Under the pieces are notes generated by a model. That model ran no database searches, was not told where the DNA came from, and was given only the letters and a program-made list of their open reading frames with translations. From VAYN01 sp964540905 (lineage in GTDB: Bacteria; Actinomycetota; Thermoleophilia; Solirubrobacterales; 70-9), in NCBI GenBank assembly GCA_964540905.1, contig CAZIOS010000017.1:1-53589 (forward strand): DNA of 53,589 nucleotides, read 5' to 3'. The position numbers and the translations under genes were made by a program. Below, piece after piece: positions 23,220 to 32,400 of the stretch. Positions within the stretch are counted from its first letter, which is position 1. Each line of letters opens with the position of its first letter.

Positions 23220-23789
23220 ATGCCCCGACGCTCACTAAAGCCACAGCTGAATCAAATCCGTGCCTGGGTCCACCAGGGCCGCACCGACGCCTGGATCGCC
23301 CACCAGCTCGAAATCAGCGCCACCGAGCTGCGCGAGTTCCGCAAGCAGTACGACCTCTCGGCCGACGACGAGAACGCCGGCTCGAGCGAAATCGACCTCC
23401 GCGACGAGATCGAAGCGGAGATCGAGGCGGCCGCCGCCGAGCAGGAGCCGGCGGAGGAGCAGGACGAGGCGGATGAGGACGAGGGCGAGGATTCCGAGGA
23501 CGATGACGAGGGCTCCGGCGGCGGCGGCGAGGATCGCCCCCGGCGCCGCCGCCGGCGCGGCCGTCGCGGCGGTCGCGGTCGCCGCAAAGAGCTCGAGGCG
23601 ACCTTCGATCACGGCGAGACCGACGGCTACGGCCTCTGGCTCGACGCCGCCGTCAAGGACAACCCCGTCTACACCGAGCACTGGGCCGGCAAGCGCGATG
23701 TCAGCGTCCGCATCGAGGCCGACCAGATCGTGATCCGCCGCGCCGGCGAGAGCGCCGGCGCCGAGCCGGACTCCGACTCAGACGATTAG
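23220..23789 (+). CDS. HTH protein with acidic and RGG-like basic low-complexity segments
   Basis: 189 residues in four parts. Residues 1-45 form a helix-turn-helix (IRAWVHQGRTDAWIAHQLEI then SATELREFRKQYDL), of the kind that reads DNA. Residues 50-100 are almost all Glu, Asp and Ala; 103-122 are nearly all Arg and Gly; 125-180 is a folded segment (DGYGLWLDAAVKDNPVYTEHW) followed by an acidic tail. I do not recognise a characterised family; the layout recalls nucleoid or RNA-binding proteins. Its last 12 bases overlap the convergent 106-codon gene. Leaderless start. Confidence 0.75.
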   Translation: MPRRSLKPQLNQIRAWVHQGRTDAWIAHQLEISATELREFRKQYDLSADDENAGSSEIDLRDEIEAEIEAAAAEQEPAEEQDEADEDEGEDSEDDDEGSGGGGEDRPRRRRRRGRRGGRGRRKELEATFDHGETDGYGLWLDAAVKDNPVYTEHWAGKRDVSVRIEADQIVIRRAGESAGAEPDSDSDD

Positions 23790-24098
23790 CTGTCTGCCGC
23801 CGGCGAAGTCGGTGGCGCCGCGCAGGTAGAGGTAGAAGGCGGCGTCGGCCAGCGACTGGGGGTCGCTCAGCGCCGGGGCGGCGTCGATCGCCAGCTGCTG
23901 GCACCAGTCGGTGCCGCGGCCGTAGAGGTCGGCGAGCTCGGCCGCGGTGAAGGTCGGCCCGATCCGCCGCCGCAGCTCCTCGCGGACGGCGTCGACGACG
24001 CGGTCCGCGAGGCGGCGGGCGCGCGGGTCGGAGATCGCCTCCAGCTCGCGCCAGCCCTCCTCCCACTGGAACAGCGCGTTCTCGAGCGGATAGGCCAC
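23778..24098 (-). CDS. Small conserved hypothetical protein
   Basis: 106 residues from a GTG, all helical and without membrane segment: ALFQWEEGWRELEAISDPRA, RRLADRVVDAVREELRRRIG and TAAELADLYGRGTDWCQQLA. No domain recognised. The last gene of the minus-strand run, 9 bases past the membrane glycosyltransferase-like gene start side, with its own -10 hexamer; it converges on the HTH/polyampholyte gene with a 12-base overlap. Confidence 0.7.
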   Translation of the reverse strand: MAYPLENALFQWEEGWRELEAISDPRARRLADRVVDAVREELRRRIGPTFTAAELADLYGRGTDWCQQLAIDAAPALSDPQSLADAAFYLYLRGATDFAGGRQLIV

Positions 24099-24104
24099 CT
24101 GGCG

Positions 24105-24110
24105 AGGTTA
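24105..24110 (-). promoter_or_regulatory. -10 hexamer TAACCT, leaderless start
   Basis: TAACCT ends 6 bases before the GTG of the 106-codon gene and lies next to the stop of the upstream membrane-protein gene. Confidence 0.4.
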
Positions 24111-26324
24111 CCCGGCGTCGCTGTCCGGGATTTCGCGCAGCGGCGCGTTGCGGGGGCCGCAGGCGGCCGGGTCGAGGCTGCCTTGGACTTTCCAGACGGT
24201 GACCGGGCCGCTGCGCAGGATCGGGCTGACGGCGGGCTCGCCGCGCAGCCAGCGCGCCTCCGGGGAGGTGATCGGCGAGCCGGGGTGGATGAAGTTGAGG
24301 AAGGGCGAGGTCACCAGGTAGTCGAGGTCGGCGGCGTTGACGGCGGCGCGGAAGGCGGCGCAGGTGGGGATCGCGTTGAAGGCGCCGTGCGGGCCCCTTT
24401 CGCCGAGATAGCTGACCTCGTTGGAGAGGTCGGTGCCGTAGAAGCCGTAGCCGGCGAAGTCGGCGGTGGTGCCGGCGAGGCCGATGCGGGCGCCCTCGAC
24501 CCCGCGCGCCCAGCGGTAGGCCGAGTCGAGGCTCATGCCGGGGATCTGTTCGTCCTGGGAGCCGGTGTTGGCGAAACGCCCGTCGAGGTAATGGCGCTGC
24601 AGCGGGTAGCCGAGGGTGACGACGGCGAACGCCAGCGCCGCGAAGCCGGCGAGGACGGCGCCGGCGGCGAGGCCGCGCCCGCCCGCCGCCAGCAGCGCCG
24701 CCGGCACCAGCACCGCGAGCAGCACGAAGGCGACGGCGAACAGGCGCGCCGGGTCGTGCAGGGCGACGTCGGGGCGGTCGCTGACGAAGAAGACGACGAG
24801 CAGGACGCCGAGCAGCGCCCAGCGGCGGCGGCGGTCGTCGAAGCCGCGCGGCAGCGGCAGCAGCACGATCGCGGCGAGCAGGGCCGGGATCGCGTAGCGG
24901 ACGTTGATGCCGAAGCCGAGCGGGGCGCCCTGGGCGCCGGCGGCGGTCAGCGGCGTGAACAGGTAGGCGACGATCCCGACCAGCGCCACCCCACCGACCC
25001 AGCGGATGATCCTGTCACGCCCCCGCAGCAGCGCCCACAGCGCCGCTCCCAGCGCCCCCAGCAGCACCAGCGGCCAGAGGGCGCCGAAGGCGTCGTGCAG
25101 CCCGGGGGCGAAGTAGTGGCGCCAGACGCCGGTGTCGGTCGCGTAGTGGACGACGTCGAAGTCGGGCCGGGCGGTCTGCAGGCGCAGCGGGTGCGGCAGC
25201 GAAACCGGCCCCAGGCCTTCGATCTCCGGCAGCGGGTTGCCGGCGACGACGAGGTTGCGCAGGTACCAGTAGCCGCCGCCGAGCAGCGCCGGCACGAACC
25301 ACCAGGCCGCGGCGGCCCGCCGCCTCCCGGCCGGCGCCAGCACCAGCACCGCGACGGTGAGCGCGGCGGCCATCGCCACCGCCGTGTAGCGGGTCCCGAC
25401 CGCGAGGCCGGTGGCGAGGCTCGCCATCGCCAGCGGCCAGCCGAGCGGCAGCGCGGGCTTCCGTCCCGAGGCGGGCGTGCCCTCCTCCCCTCCCCTCCCC
25501 TCCTCCTCATCGCTTTCAGCCCGCCGGCGCGCCCAGACGTCGATCAGGATCGCGAACGCCGCCAGCAGCAGCGCCGCCGGCGCCAGGTCGTTCTTGGCCG
25601 CCCCGGGCTCGCGCACGACGAGCGTGTGGCACTCGAGCAGGATCGCCGCCGCGATCACGGTCAGCGACCCGCGCCCGTACGGCCTGCCGACGCACCAGGC
25701 GGCCAGGAAGGCGAGCGCCAGCCAGCCGAAGTTCATGAATAGCGACAACGTGTCCCGCCCCGTCAGCAGCATCCCGACCGCGTGCAGGACCTCAGAATTC
25801 TGCGGGTAGAACCAATTCGTGAAGACCGTGTCCGTGTAGTGCAGCCCAGTCAGCGAGTGGCTCTGCGCCATGTCGGCAGCGAACGGCAGGTGGTACCACA
25901 GCGAATCGAAGTTGAAGACCCCCCGATCCAGTGCGTGCTTGGTCGTCACCGCCCAGCTAAACACCGTTGCCGCAACCACCAGGCCCATCACCGCGAGCTG
26001 CCAAACGCTCTCTCCGGCGGGTGGCGCCGGAGGGGGTGGGGGGTCCCCTGCGGCGACAGGACCCGCCGGCCAGAGCGCGCTGGCCCCCGCGACCAGAACC
26101 GCCGCGATCACCAGCGCTCCGGCGTAGAACAATCCAAAGGTCCCGAGAGCCTCCGAGATCCAGATCAGCAGGGCGATGAAGACGATCGACTCGACCAGGC
26201 GCGCTGGGGCTCCCTCCCAGTCCGGCAGCAGGCGCCGGCGCAGCCGGAAGGCGCCGAAGCCGAGCGAGAGGGCGACCAGGATCAGCTCCGCGGCCCCCAG
26301 CAGGTAGGAGCCGAGGCTAAGCAT
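24108..26324 (-). CDS. Large polytopic membrane protein, GT-C glycosyltransferase-like
   Basis: 738 residues with twelve or more membrane segments and a C-terminal extracytoplasmic part (about 600-738). The first large loop contains FNFDSLWYHLPFAADMAQSH and TNWFYPQNSEVLHAVGMLLT, the acidic-residue loop and YPQN-type motif seen in GT-C transferases that use polyprenyl-phosphate sugars (PMT/ArnT relatives). Donor and acceptor are unknown. A low-complexity cytoplasmic insert (ESDEEEGRGGEEGTPASG) sits near residue 275. Follows ftsB by 21 bases in the same direction, which suggests cell-envelope work. Confidence 0.75.
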   Translation of the reverse strand: MLSLGSYLLGAAELILVALSLGFGAFRLRRRLLPDWEGAPARLVESIVFIALLIWISEALGTFGLFYAGALVIAAVLVAGASALWPAGPVAAGDPPPPPAPPAGESVWQLAVMGLVVAATVFSWAVTTKHALDRGVFNFDSLWYHLPFAADMAQSHSLTGLHYTDTVFTNWFYPQNSEVLHAVGMLLTGRDTLSLFMNFGWLALAFLAAWCVGRPYGRGSLTVIAAAILLECHTLVVREPGAAKNDLAPAALLLAAFAILIDVWARRRAESDEEEGRGGEEGTPASGRKPALPLGWPLAMASLATGLAVGTRYTAVAMAAALTVAVLVLAPAGRRRAAAAWWFVPALLGGGYWYLRNLVVAGNPLPEIEGLGPVSLPHPLRLQTARPDFDVVHYATDTGVWRHYFAPGLHDAFGALWPLVLLGALGAALWALLRGRDRIIRWVGGVALVGIVAYLFTPLTAAGAQGAPLGFGINVRYAIPALLAAIVLLPLPRGFDDRRRRWALLGVLLVVFFVSDRPDVALHDPARLFAVAFVLLAVLVPAALLAAGGRGLAAGAVLAGFAALAFAVVTLGYPLQRHYLDGRFANTGSQDEQIPGMSLDSAYRWARGVEGARIGLAGTTADFAGYGFYGTDLSNEVSYLGERGPHGAFNAIPTCAAFRAAVNAADLDYLVTSPFLNFIHPGSPITSPEARWLRGEPAVSPILRSGPVTVWKVQGSLDPAACGPRNAPLREIPDSDAG

Positions 26325-26345
26325 CGAAGCCGCCTCGCGAGTCGC

Positions 26346-26702
26346 TCAGGGGCGGACGACGAACGGCGTCTCTTCGGCGGCGACCATGCCCTGGGCCCGC
26401 GCCTCGCGGTCTACCACGATCGGATCGCCGGAGGACTGGACGCGCCGGTGCAGCCGCTTGTTTTCGTGCAGCAGCACGTGCAGCTTCGCTTTCGCCGCGG
26501 TCGTCGCCGTGTAGGTCTTGACGAAATCGATCGCCGGGTTCAGATAGGAGTAGATGACGGCGGCGAGGACCAGCGTCAGCGCGATCCGGCCGACCCGGTC
26601 CCAGTTGACCCGGCTGGCGCCGCGGCGGGCGGCCGGGCGCTTGCGTGCCGCGGGCCGGCGGCGGGCTCGGTATTCGCCACCGGCGTAGGCGCGGGTTGCC
26701 AT
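26346..26702 (-). CDS. divIC: Septum formation initiator, FtsB/DivIC family
   Basis: 118 residues. A basic N-terminal cytoplasmic part (Arg-rich, 1-35), one membrane segment (about 39-58, VGRIALTLVLAAVIYSYLNP), a short coiled coil (TTAAKAKLHVLLHENKRLHR, about 66-85) and a small C-terminal part with DPIVVDREARAQGMVAAEE. This matches the divisome FtsB/DivIC family, which joins FtsL and FtsQ/DivIB at mid-cell. Position directly after eno is the conserved actinobacterial arrangement. Confidence 0.88.
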   Translation of the reverse strand: MATRAYAGGEYRARRRPAARKRPAARRGASRVNWDRVGRIALTLVLAAVIYSYLNPAIDFVKTYTATTAAKAKLHVLLHENKRLHRRVQSSGDPIVVDREARAQGMVAAEETPFVVRP

Positions 26703-26739
26703 GCCCGGTCATTTGCGGCCGAGCGCCGCATTCCTTCAT

Positions 26740-28035
26740 CTAGCCGCGGCGCTGGACGAATGCATTCAGGCCGGGAAATTCGGCGGCGGAGCCGAGCTGC
26801 TCCTCGATCCGCAGCAGGCGGTTGTACTTGGCGACCCGGTCCGAGCGCGAGGGGGCGCCGGTCTTGATCTGGCCGGCGCCGGTGGCGACGGCGAGGTCGG
26901 CGATCGTCGTGTCCTCGGTCTCGCCGGAGCGGTGCGAGATCACCACCGTGTAGCCGGCCTCGCGGGCGATGCGGATCGCCTCCAGGGTCTCGGTCAGGGT
27001 GCCGATCTGGTTGACCTTGACCAGGATCGAGTTGCCGACGCCGAGCTCGATGCCGCGGCGCAGCCGCTCGGGGTTGGTGACGAAGAGGTCGTCGCCGACC
27101 AGCTGCACGCGGTCCCCCAGGCGCTCGGTCAGGAGCTTCCAGCCGTCCCAGTCCTCCTCGTCCATGCCGTCCTCGATCGAGACGATCGGGTAGCGCGAGC
27201 AGGCGTCCTCCCAGTAGGCGGCCATCTGCTCGGGCGAGAGGCTGCGGCCCTCGTGCTCGAGCACGTAGGCGCTGCCATCGAAGACCTCGCTGGTGGCCGG
27301 GTCGAGGGCGATGAAGACGTCGCGGCCGGGCTCGTAGCCGGCGGCCTCGACCCCGGCCAGGACCGCCTGCAGCGCCGCCTCGTTGGACTCCAGGTCGGGG
27401 GCGAAGCCGCCCTCGTCGCCGCCGGCGGTCGAGAGCCCACGCGAGGAGAGCGACTTCTTCAGCGCCTGGAAGACCTCGGCACCGACCCGCAGGCACTCCG
27501 AGAAGCTGTCGGCGCCGGCGGGGACGACCATGAACTCCTGGAAGTCGACCGAGTTGTCGGCGTGGGCGCCGCCGTTGAGCACGTTCATCATCGGCACCGG
27601 CAGCAGCGTCGGCTCGCCGCCGCCGTAGAGGTCGGCGAGGTAGCGGAACAGCGGCAGCTCGGCGTCGGCCGCCGCCGCCTTGGCCGCCGCCAGCGAGACG
27701 CCGAGCAGGGCGTTGGCGCCGAGCCGGCCCTTGCTCGGGGTCCCGTCGAGCTCGATCAGCGTCGCGTCGAGCGCGCCCTGGTCGACGGCGCGAGCGCCGC
27801 TCAGCGCCGCGGCGATCTCGCCGTTGACGTTGGCGACCGCCCGCGAGACGCCCTTGCCGGCCCAGCGCTCGCCGCCGTCGCGCAGCTCGACCGCCTCGAA
27901 CTCGCCGGTCGAGGCGCCGGAGGGCACGGCGGCGAGGCCGCGGGCGCCGGACTCCAGCGCCACTTCGACCTCGACGGTCGGGTTGCCGCGCGAGTCGAGG
28001 ATCTGGCGCGCGTGGATGGAGGCGATGGCGCTCAC
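26740..28035 (-). CDS. eno: Enolase
   Basis: 431 residues; converts 2-phosphoglycerate to phosphoenolpyruvate. Seen: ARQILDSRGNPTVEVEVAL at the N terminus, VPSGASTGEFEAVELRDG (substrate loop), MMNVLNGGAHADNSVDFQEF, the catalytic GGDEGGFAPDL, metal ligands in FIALDPA, SIEDGMDEEDW and QLVGDDLFVTN, catalytic Lys in SILVKVNQIGTLTE, and SHRSGETEDTTIADLAVA near the end. Length is standard. GTG start with TAGGAT 9 bases upstream. Lies between the PPIase and ftsB genes. Confidence 0.98.
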   Translation of the reverse strand: MSAIASIHARQILDSRGNPTVEVEVALESGARGLAAVPSGASTGEFEAVELRDGGERWAGKGVSRAVANVNGEIAAALSGARAVDQGALDATLIELDGTPSKGRLGANALLGVSLAAAKAAAADAELPLFRYLADLYGGGEPTLLPVPMMNVLNGGAHADNSVDFQEFMVVPAGADSFSECLRVGAEVFQALKKSLSSRGLSTAGGDEGGFAPDLESNEAALQAVLAGVEAAGYEPGRDVFIALDPATSEVFDGSAYVLEHEGRSLSPEQMAAYWEDACSRYPIVSIEDGMDEEDWDGWKLLTERLGDRVQLVGDDLFVTNPERLRRGIELGVGNSILVKVNQIGTLTETLEAIRIAREAGYTVVISHRSGETEDTTIADLAVATGAGQIKTGAPSRSDRVAKYNRLLRIEEQLGSAAEFPGLNAFVQRRG

Positions 28036-28044
28036 GTGGGCGCC

Positions 28045-28050
28045 ATCCTA
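28045..28050 (-). promoter_or_regulatory. -10 hexamer TAGGAT, leaderless start of eno
   Basis: TAGGAT ends 9 bases before the GTG of eno, within the 47 bases between eno and the PPIase gene. Confidence 0.45.
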
Positions 28051-28082
28051 TTCAGGCGGAAGCCGCGGCGGCGGCCTCCTCG

Positions 28083-29414
28083 TCAGCCTTCCGGCGCTGC
28101 TCCGGTTGCCCCCGGGGTCACGCCTTCAGGCAGCGCGGTGGCCCCTTCTTCGCCTTCTTTGAGGCCTTCGGGGCGGGGCCGCTGCGGCAGCCGTTCGCCC
28201 TGCGGTTTGAGGATCGTGGTGGTGCCGGGCAGGGCGGGAGCGGCCTGGGCAACGGGCGCCGGGCATTCTTTCGGCGTCCCGCCTTTGGGGTTGGCTTCGT
28301 AGCAGGCCGGCGGCGCGCTCGAGGGATGGCCGGAGCCGACGTAGTTGGCGCAGCGTTCGGTCACGAAGCCCGCGGCGCAGAAGGTGCGCGAGGTCCACTT
28401 GCTCTGGTAGTCGGAGACGAATTCGGAGAAGAATTCCTGCTGGTTCTGCTGGGTCAGCTGGGTGCTGATCTGCGATTTGACTTCGGCCAGGGTCTGGACT
28501 TTTTCCGGGTTCAGTTTCTCGACCTCGACCACGTAGAAGCTGCCTTCGTAGGAGACCGGGCCGACCACTTCGCCGGTCGCGCTCTTGAAGATCGCCGCTT
28601 TGATCGGTTCTTTGAGGACTTCTTCGGAGATCCCTTCCTGCAGTCCGCCTTTGGCGCTGCTGGCTGGTTCGGACGAGTATTTCTTCGTCACCTTTTTCCA
28701 GTTGGCCGGCGAGTCGTCTTTCTGCAGCAGCGCCGCCCCCTGTTCGACCTTCTTCTTGTCTTTGTTGACGAGCAGGCGGACGTCGCGGGTCGGTTTGGTC
28801 GTGAACTGGCTCGCCTTCGAGGCGTCGTAGTAATCCGAGATTTCGGAGCTCGACGGGGTCGGCGCGCCTTCGGTGATCAGTTTCTGGATTTCGGTGCTGA
28901 TGACCTGCAGCTTCACCCGGGCGAGGACGTCGGCGGGCGTGAAGTGCGACGTCTTGAGGAATTCCTCGTAGGCTTTTTTGGTTTTGAAGTTCTGTTTTTT
29001 GATCTGGACGAGTTCGGTCGCAATCTGTTTCTTGGTCACCGTGATGCCCAGTTCTTCGGCCTCGCCCTGGATCCAGATCGCGTCGAGGAGTTCGCCCAGC
29101 GCCGCTTTCTTGATTTCTTCGCCTTTTTTCGAGCCTGGCTTGGGCGGCTTTTTCAGGCCGCCGCTGGCGACCTGCTGCAGCACCGCGTGTTTGAAGTCGA
29201 CTTCGCTGACCGAGCCGACGTCGCTGGGCACGCCCTTGACCAGCGCCACGTCGCCGGAGGGCACGCTGGGCTGGCCAATGCCCTGGGCGATCGCGAAGCC
29301 GACGAAGAGGCCGATGAAGACGACCGCGAAGACGACCAGCGCTAACCGCTGGCGGCCGGCTGACTTCCTGGCGCTCGGCTGCTTGCCGCTGCTTTTCCCC
29401 CGTTTCGCTCCCAC
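28083..29414 (-). CDS. SurA/PrsA-like peptidyl-prolyl isomerase, membrane-anchored
   Basis: About 443 residues. Basic N terminus, one membrane segment (about 25-45, LALVVFAVVFIGLFVGFAIA), a SurA-type helical chaperone region (about 60-200, with LGELLDAIWIQGEAEELGIT and TKKQIATELVQIKKQNF), a PPIC-like rotamase domain (about 200-310: SQFTTKPTRDVRLLVNKDKK, SSAKGGLQEGISEEVL, GPVSYEGSFYVVEVEKL) and a Pro-rich C-terminal tail with four cysteines. It helps exported proteins fold outside the membrane. Unlike neighbours it is rich in Lys. GTG start behind TATGCT, no ribosome-binding site. Confidence 0.85.
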   Translation of the reverse strand: MGAKRGKSSGKQPSARKSAGRQRLALVVFAVVFIGLFVGFAIAQGIGQPSVPSGDVALVKGVPSDVGSVSEVDFKHAVLQQVASGGLKKPPKPGSKKGEEIKKAALGELLDAIWIQGEAEELGITVTKKQIATELVQIKKQNFKTKKAYEEFLKTSHFTPADVLARVKLQVISTEIQKLITEGAPTPSSSEISDYYDASKASQFTTKPTRDVRLLVNKDKKKVEQGAALLQKDDSPANWKKVTKKYSSEPASSAKGGLQEGISEEVLKEPIKAAIFKSATGEVVGPVSYEGSFYVVEVEKLNPEKVQTLAEVKSQISTQLTQQNQQEFFSEFVSDYQSKWTSRTFCAAGFVTERCANYVGSGHPSSAPPACYEANPKGGTPKECPAPVAQAAPALPGTTTILKPQGERLPQRPRPEGLKEGEEGATALPEGVTPGATGAAPEG

Positions 29415-29423
29415 GAAGCCGGC

Positions 29424-29429
29424 AGCATA
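29424..29429 (-). promoter_or_regulatory. -10 hexamer TATGCT, leaderless start
   Basis: TATGCT ends 9 bases before the GTG of the PPIase gene; it lies in the 53 bases after mfd. Confidence 0.45.
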
Positions 29430-29467
29430 GTCAAATTCACTTAAAGCCTGCCTCAACGCGCGCGCGT

Positions 29468-32400
29468 TCAGGCGGCCGCGGCCTCCGTCGGGCGCCTCGC
29501 CTCGCGCAGTCCCGCGGCCAGCGCCAGCACCGCCGTCAGCCGCTCCTCGGGGTCGCCCGCCACCCGCAGCGCCGCGGTCTGCTCGCGCCATTCGTAGAGC
29601 GCCCCCTCGACCTGGTCGGTCAGCACGCCCGCCTGGTCGGAGTCGAGCTCGATCCCGGTGACGCTGAGGCGGCCGCCGCGGAACTCGACCGCCCGCGCCC
29701 CCGCCAGCCCCAGCTCGATCCGCGCCCGCTGCAGCTTCAGCAGGTTCTCGGCCTGCGGCGGCAGCTGCCCGAAGCGGTCCGAGAGCTCGTCGCGGATCGC
29801 CCGCAATTGGCCCGGCTCGCGGGCGGCGACGATGCGGCGGTGGACGTCGATCTTCGCCGCCTCGAAGGGGATGAAGGTGGCCGGCAGGTAGGCGTCGACG
29901 GGGACGTCGAGGCGGACCGGCTCCGGCGCCTCCTCGCGCTCGCCGTCGCCCGCCTCGGCCTCGGCCACCGCCTCGTCGATCATCTGGCAGTAGAGCTCGA
30001 AGCCGACCGCGGCGACGTGGCCGGACTGCTCGTCGCCGAGCAGGTTGCCGGCGCCGCGGATGTCGAGGTCGCGCATCGCGATCCGGAAGCCGGAGCCGAG
30101 CTCGGTGTGGTCGGCGAGGGTCGAGAGCCGGGCGGCTGCGTCCTCGCTCAGCGCCTCGGCCGAGGGGTAGAGCAGGTAGGCGAAGGCGCGCTCGCGAGAG
30201 CGGCCGACGCGGCCGCGGATCTGGTAGGCCTGCGAGAGGCCGAGCTGGTCGGCGCGCTCGACGATCAGCGTGTTGGCGGTCGGGATGTCGAGCCCGGACT
30301 CGATGATCGTCGTCGTCACCAGGACGTCGGCGTCGCCGCGCAGGAAGCCCAGCATCGTCTCCTCCAGCGCCTGCTCGTCCATCTGCCCGTGGGCTTCGGC
30401 GAAGCGCGCCCCCGGTACCAGCGCCCGCAGCCGCTCGGTCGTCTCCGGCAGCGAGTCGACCCGGTTGTGGAGGACGAAGGCCTGGCCGCGGCGCTCGATC
30501 TCGCGCGAGATCGCCTTGCGGACCAGGTCCTCGTCGTAGGGGCCGACGTAGGTGCGGACCGGCCGCCGCCCCTCCGGCGGCGTCTCGATCACGGAGATGT
30601 CGCGCAGCCCGGCCAGGCTCATCTGCAGGGTGCGCGGGATCGGCGTTGCCGAGAGCGCCAGCACGTCGACCTTCAGCTTCAGCTGCCGCAGCAGCTCCTT
30701 CTGCTTGACCCCGAAGCGCTGCTCCTCGTCGACGACGACGAGGCCGAGGTCCTGGGCGCGGACGTCGCGCGAGAGCAGCCGGTGGGTGCCGATCAGGACG
30801 TCGACCTTGCCGGCCTCGAAGTCGGCGAGGACGGCTTTCGTCTCCGCCGCCGGGCGCAGGCGGGAGACGCCCTCGACCCGGAACGGGAGGTCGGCGAGGC
30901 GCTCGCGGAAGGTGCCGAAGTGCTGCTGGGCGAGGATCGTCGTCGGCACCAGTACCATCACCTGCTTGCCGTCGGCGGCGGCCTTGACCGCCGCCCGCAG
31001 CGCCACCTCGGTCTTGCCGAAGCCGACGTCGCCGCAGACCAGCCGGTCCATCGGCCGCGCCGACTCCATGTCGCCCTTGACCGCCTCGATCGCCTCGACC
31101 TGGTCGGCGGTCTCGCGGTAGGGGAAGGCCGACTCCATCTCGATCTGCCACTCGCCGTCGGGCGGGAAGGCGTGGCCGCGGCGCGAGCGGCGCTCGGCGT
31201 AGAGGTTGAGCAGCTCGCCGGCGATCTCACCGGCGGCGCGGCGCGCCCGCGCCTTCATGTTCTGCCAGCGTTTGCCGCCCAGCGCCGAGAGCGACGGCTC
31301 GCCGCCAGCGCCGAGGTAGCGGCTCAGCTTCGCGAGCTGGTCGGTGGGGACGTAGACGCGGTCCTCGCCCTTGTATTCGAGGTAGAGGTAGTCGCGGGTG
31401 ACGCCGCCGACCTCGCGGGTCTCGAAGCCGGCGAAGCGGGCGACGCCGTGGTCCTCGTGGACGACGTAGTCGCCGACCCGCAGCTCGCTGAAAGCGAGCT
31501 GGCCGCGGCCGGCGCCGGGCGCCGACCCCTCGCTGCGGCGGCGGTGGACGAGGCGGCGGAAGGGGAAGACGGCGAGTTTCAGTTCCGGGTCGACGAAGCC
31601 CTCGCGCAGGCGCGCCTCGACGAAGGCGAGCCCCGGGTCGGGCGAAAGCCGGCCGCCTTCGAGCAGGCGGGCGTCGAGGCGGTCGAGCCCGTAGCGGGCG
31701 CGCTCGGCCTCGCCGCGGCTGTCGAAGGCGACGACGGTGCGGTAGCCGGAGCGGACCAGTTTCTCCAGCTCCGCCTCGGCCTCCTTGACGCTGCGCGCCG
31801 GCGACTCGGCGCGGGCGGCGCGGAAGGCGTCCTCGTCGTCCTCGCCGGCGGCGGTCAGCGCCAGCGCGGCGCGCGCGGCCAGCGGCGCCGCGACGTCGAC
31901 GTAGAGGTGCTGGGCGTCGTCGGCGTGCATCGCCGTGGTCGCGTCCTCCCAGTGGTCGCGCAGCGCCGGCTCGATCTCCTCCGCCGCGGCGAGGACGACG
32001 GCGGCCGCGGCCGGGACCAGGTCGAGCGGGGCGCGGAAGCGCTCCAGCGGCAGCAGCTCGGCGAGGTTGGAGGGCCGCTCGCCCTCCTCCGCCGCCTCCA
32101 TCGCCGCCAGCTCGGCCAGTTCGCGGTGCTCGGCGTCGAGCTCGGCCGCCGGCGCCAGCTCGACCCGCTCCGCCTCGCCCAGCGAGCGCTGGGTGAAGGT
32201 CGAGAACCAGCGCATCGACTCGACCTCGTCGCCGAACAGCTCGATCCGCACCGCCCGCTCCTCGGTCGCCGGGTAGACGTCGAGGATGCCGCCGCGGACG
32301 GCGAACTGGCCGCGCTCCTCGACCTGCTCGACCCGTTCGTAGCCGGCGGCGACGAGGTCCTCGGCGACGGCGCCGAGCTCGATCTCCTCGCCGCTGGAGA

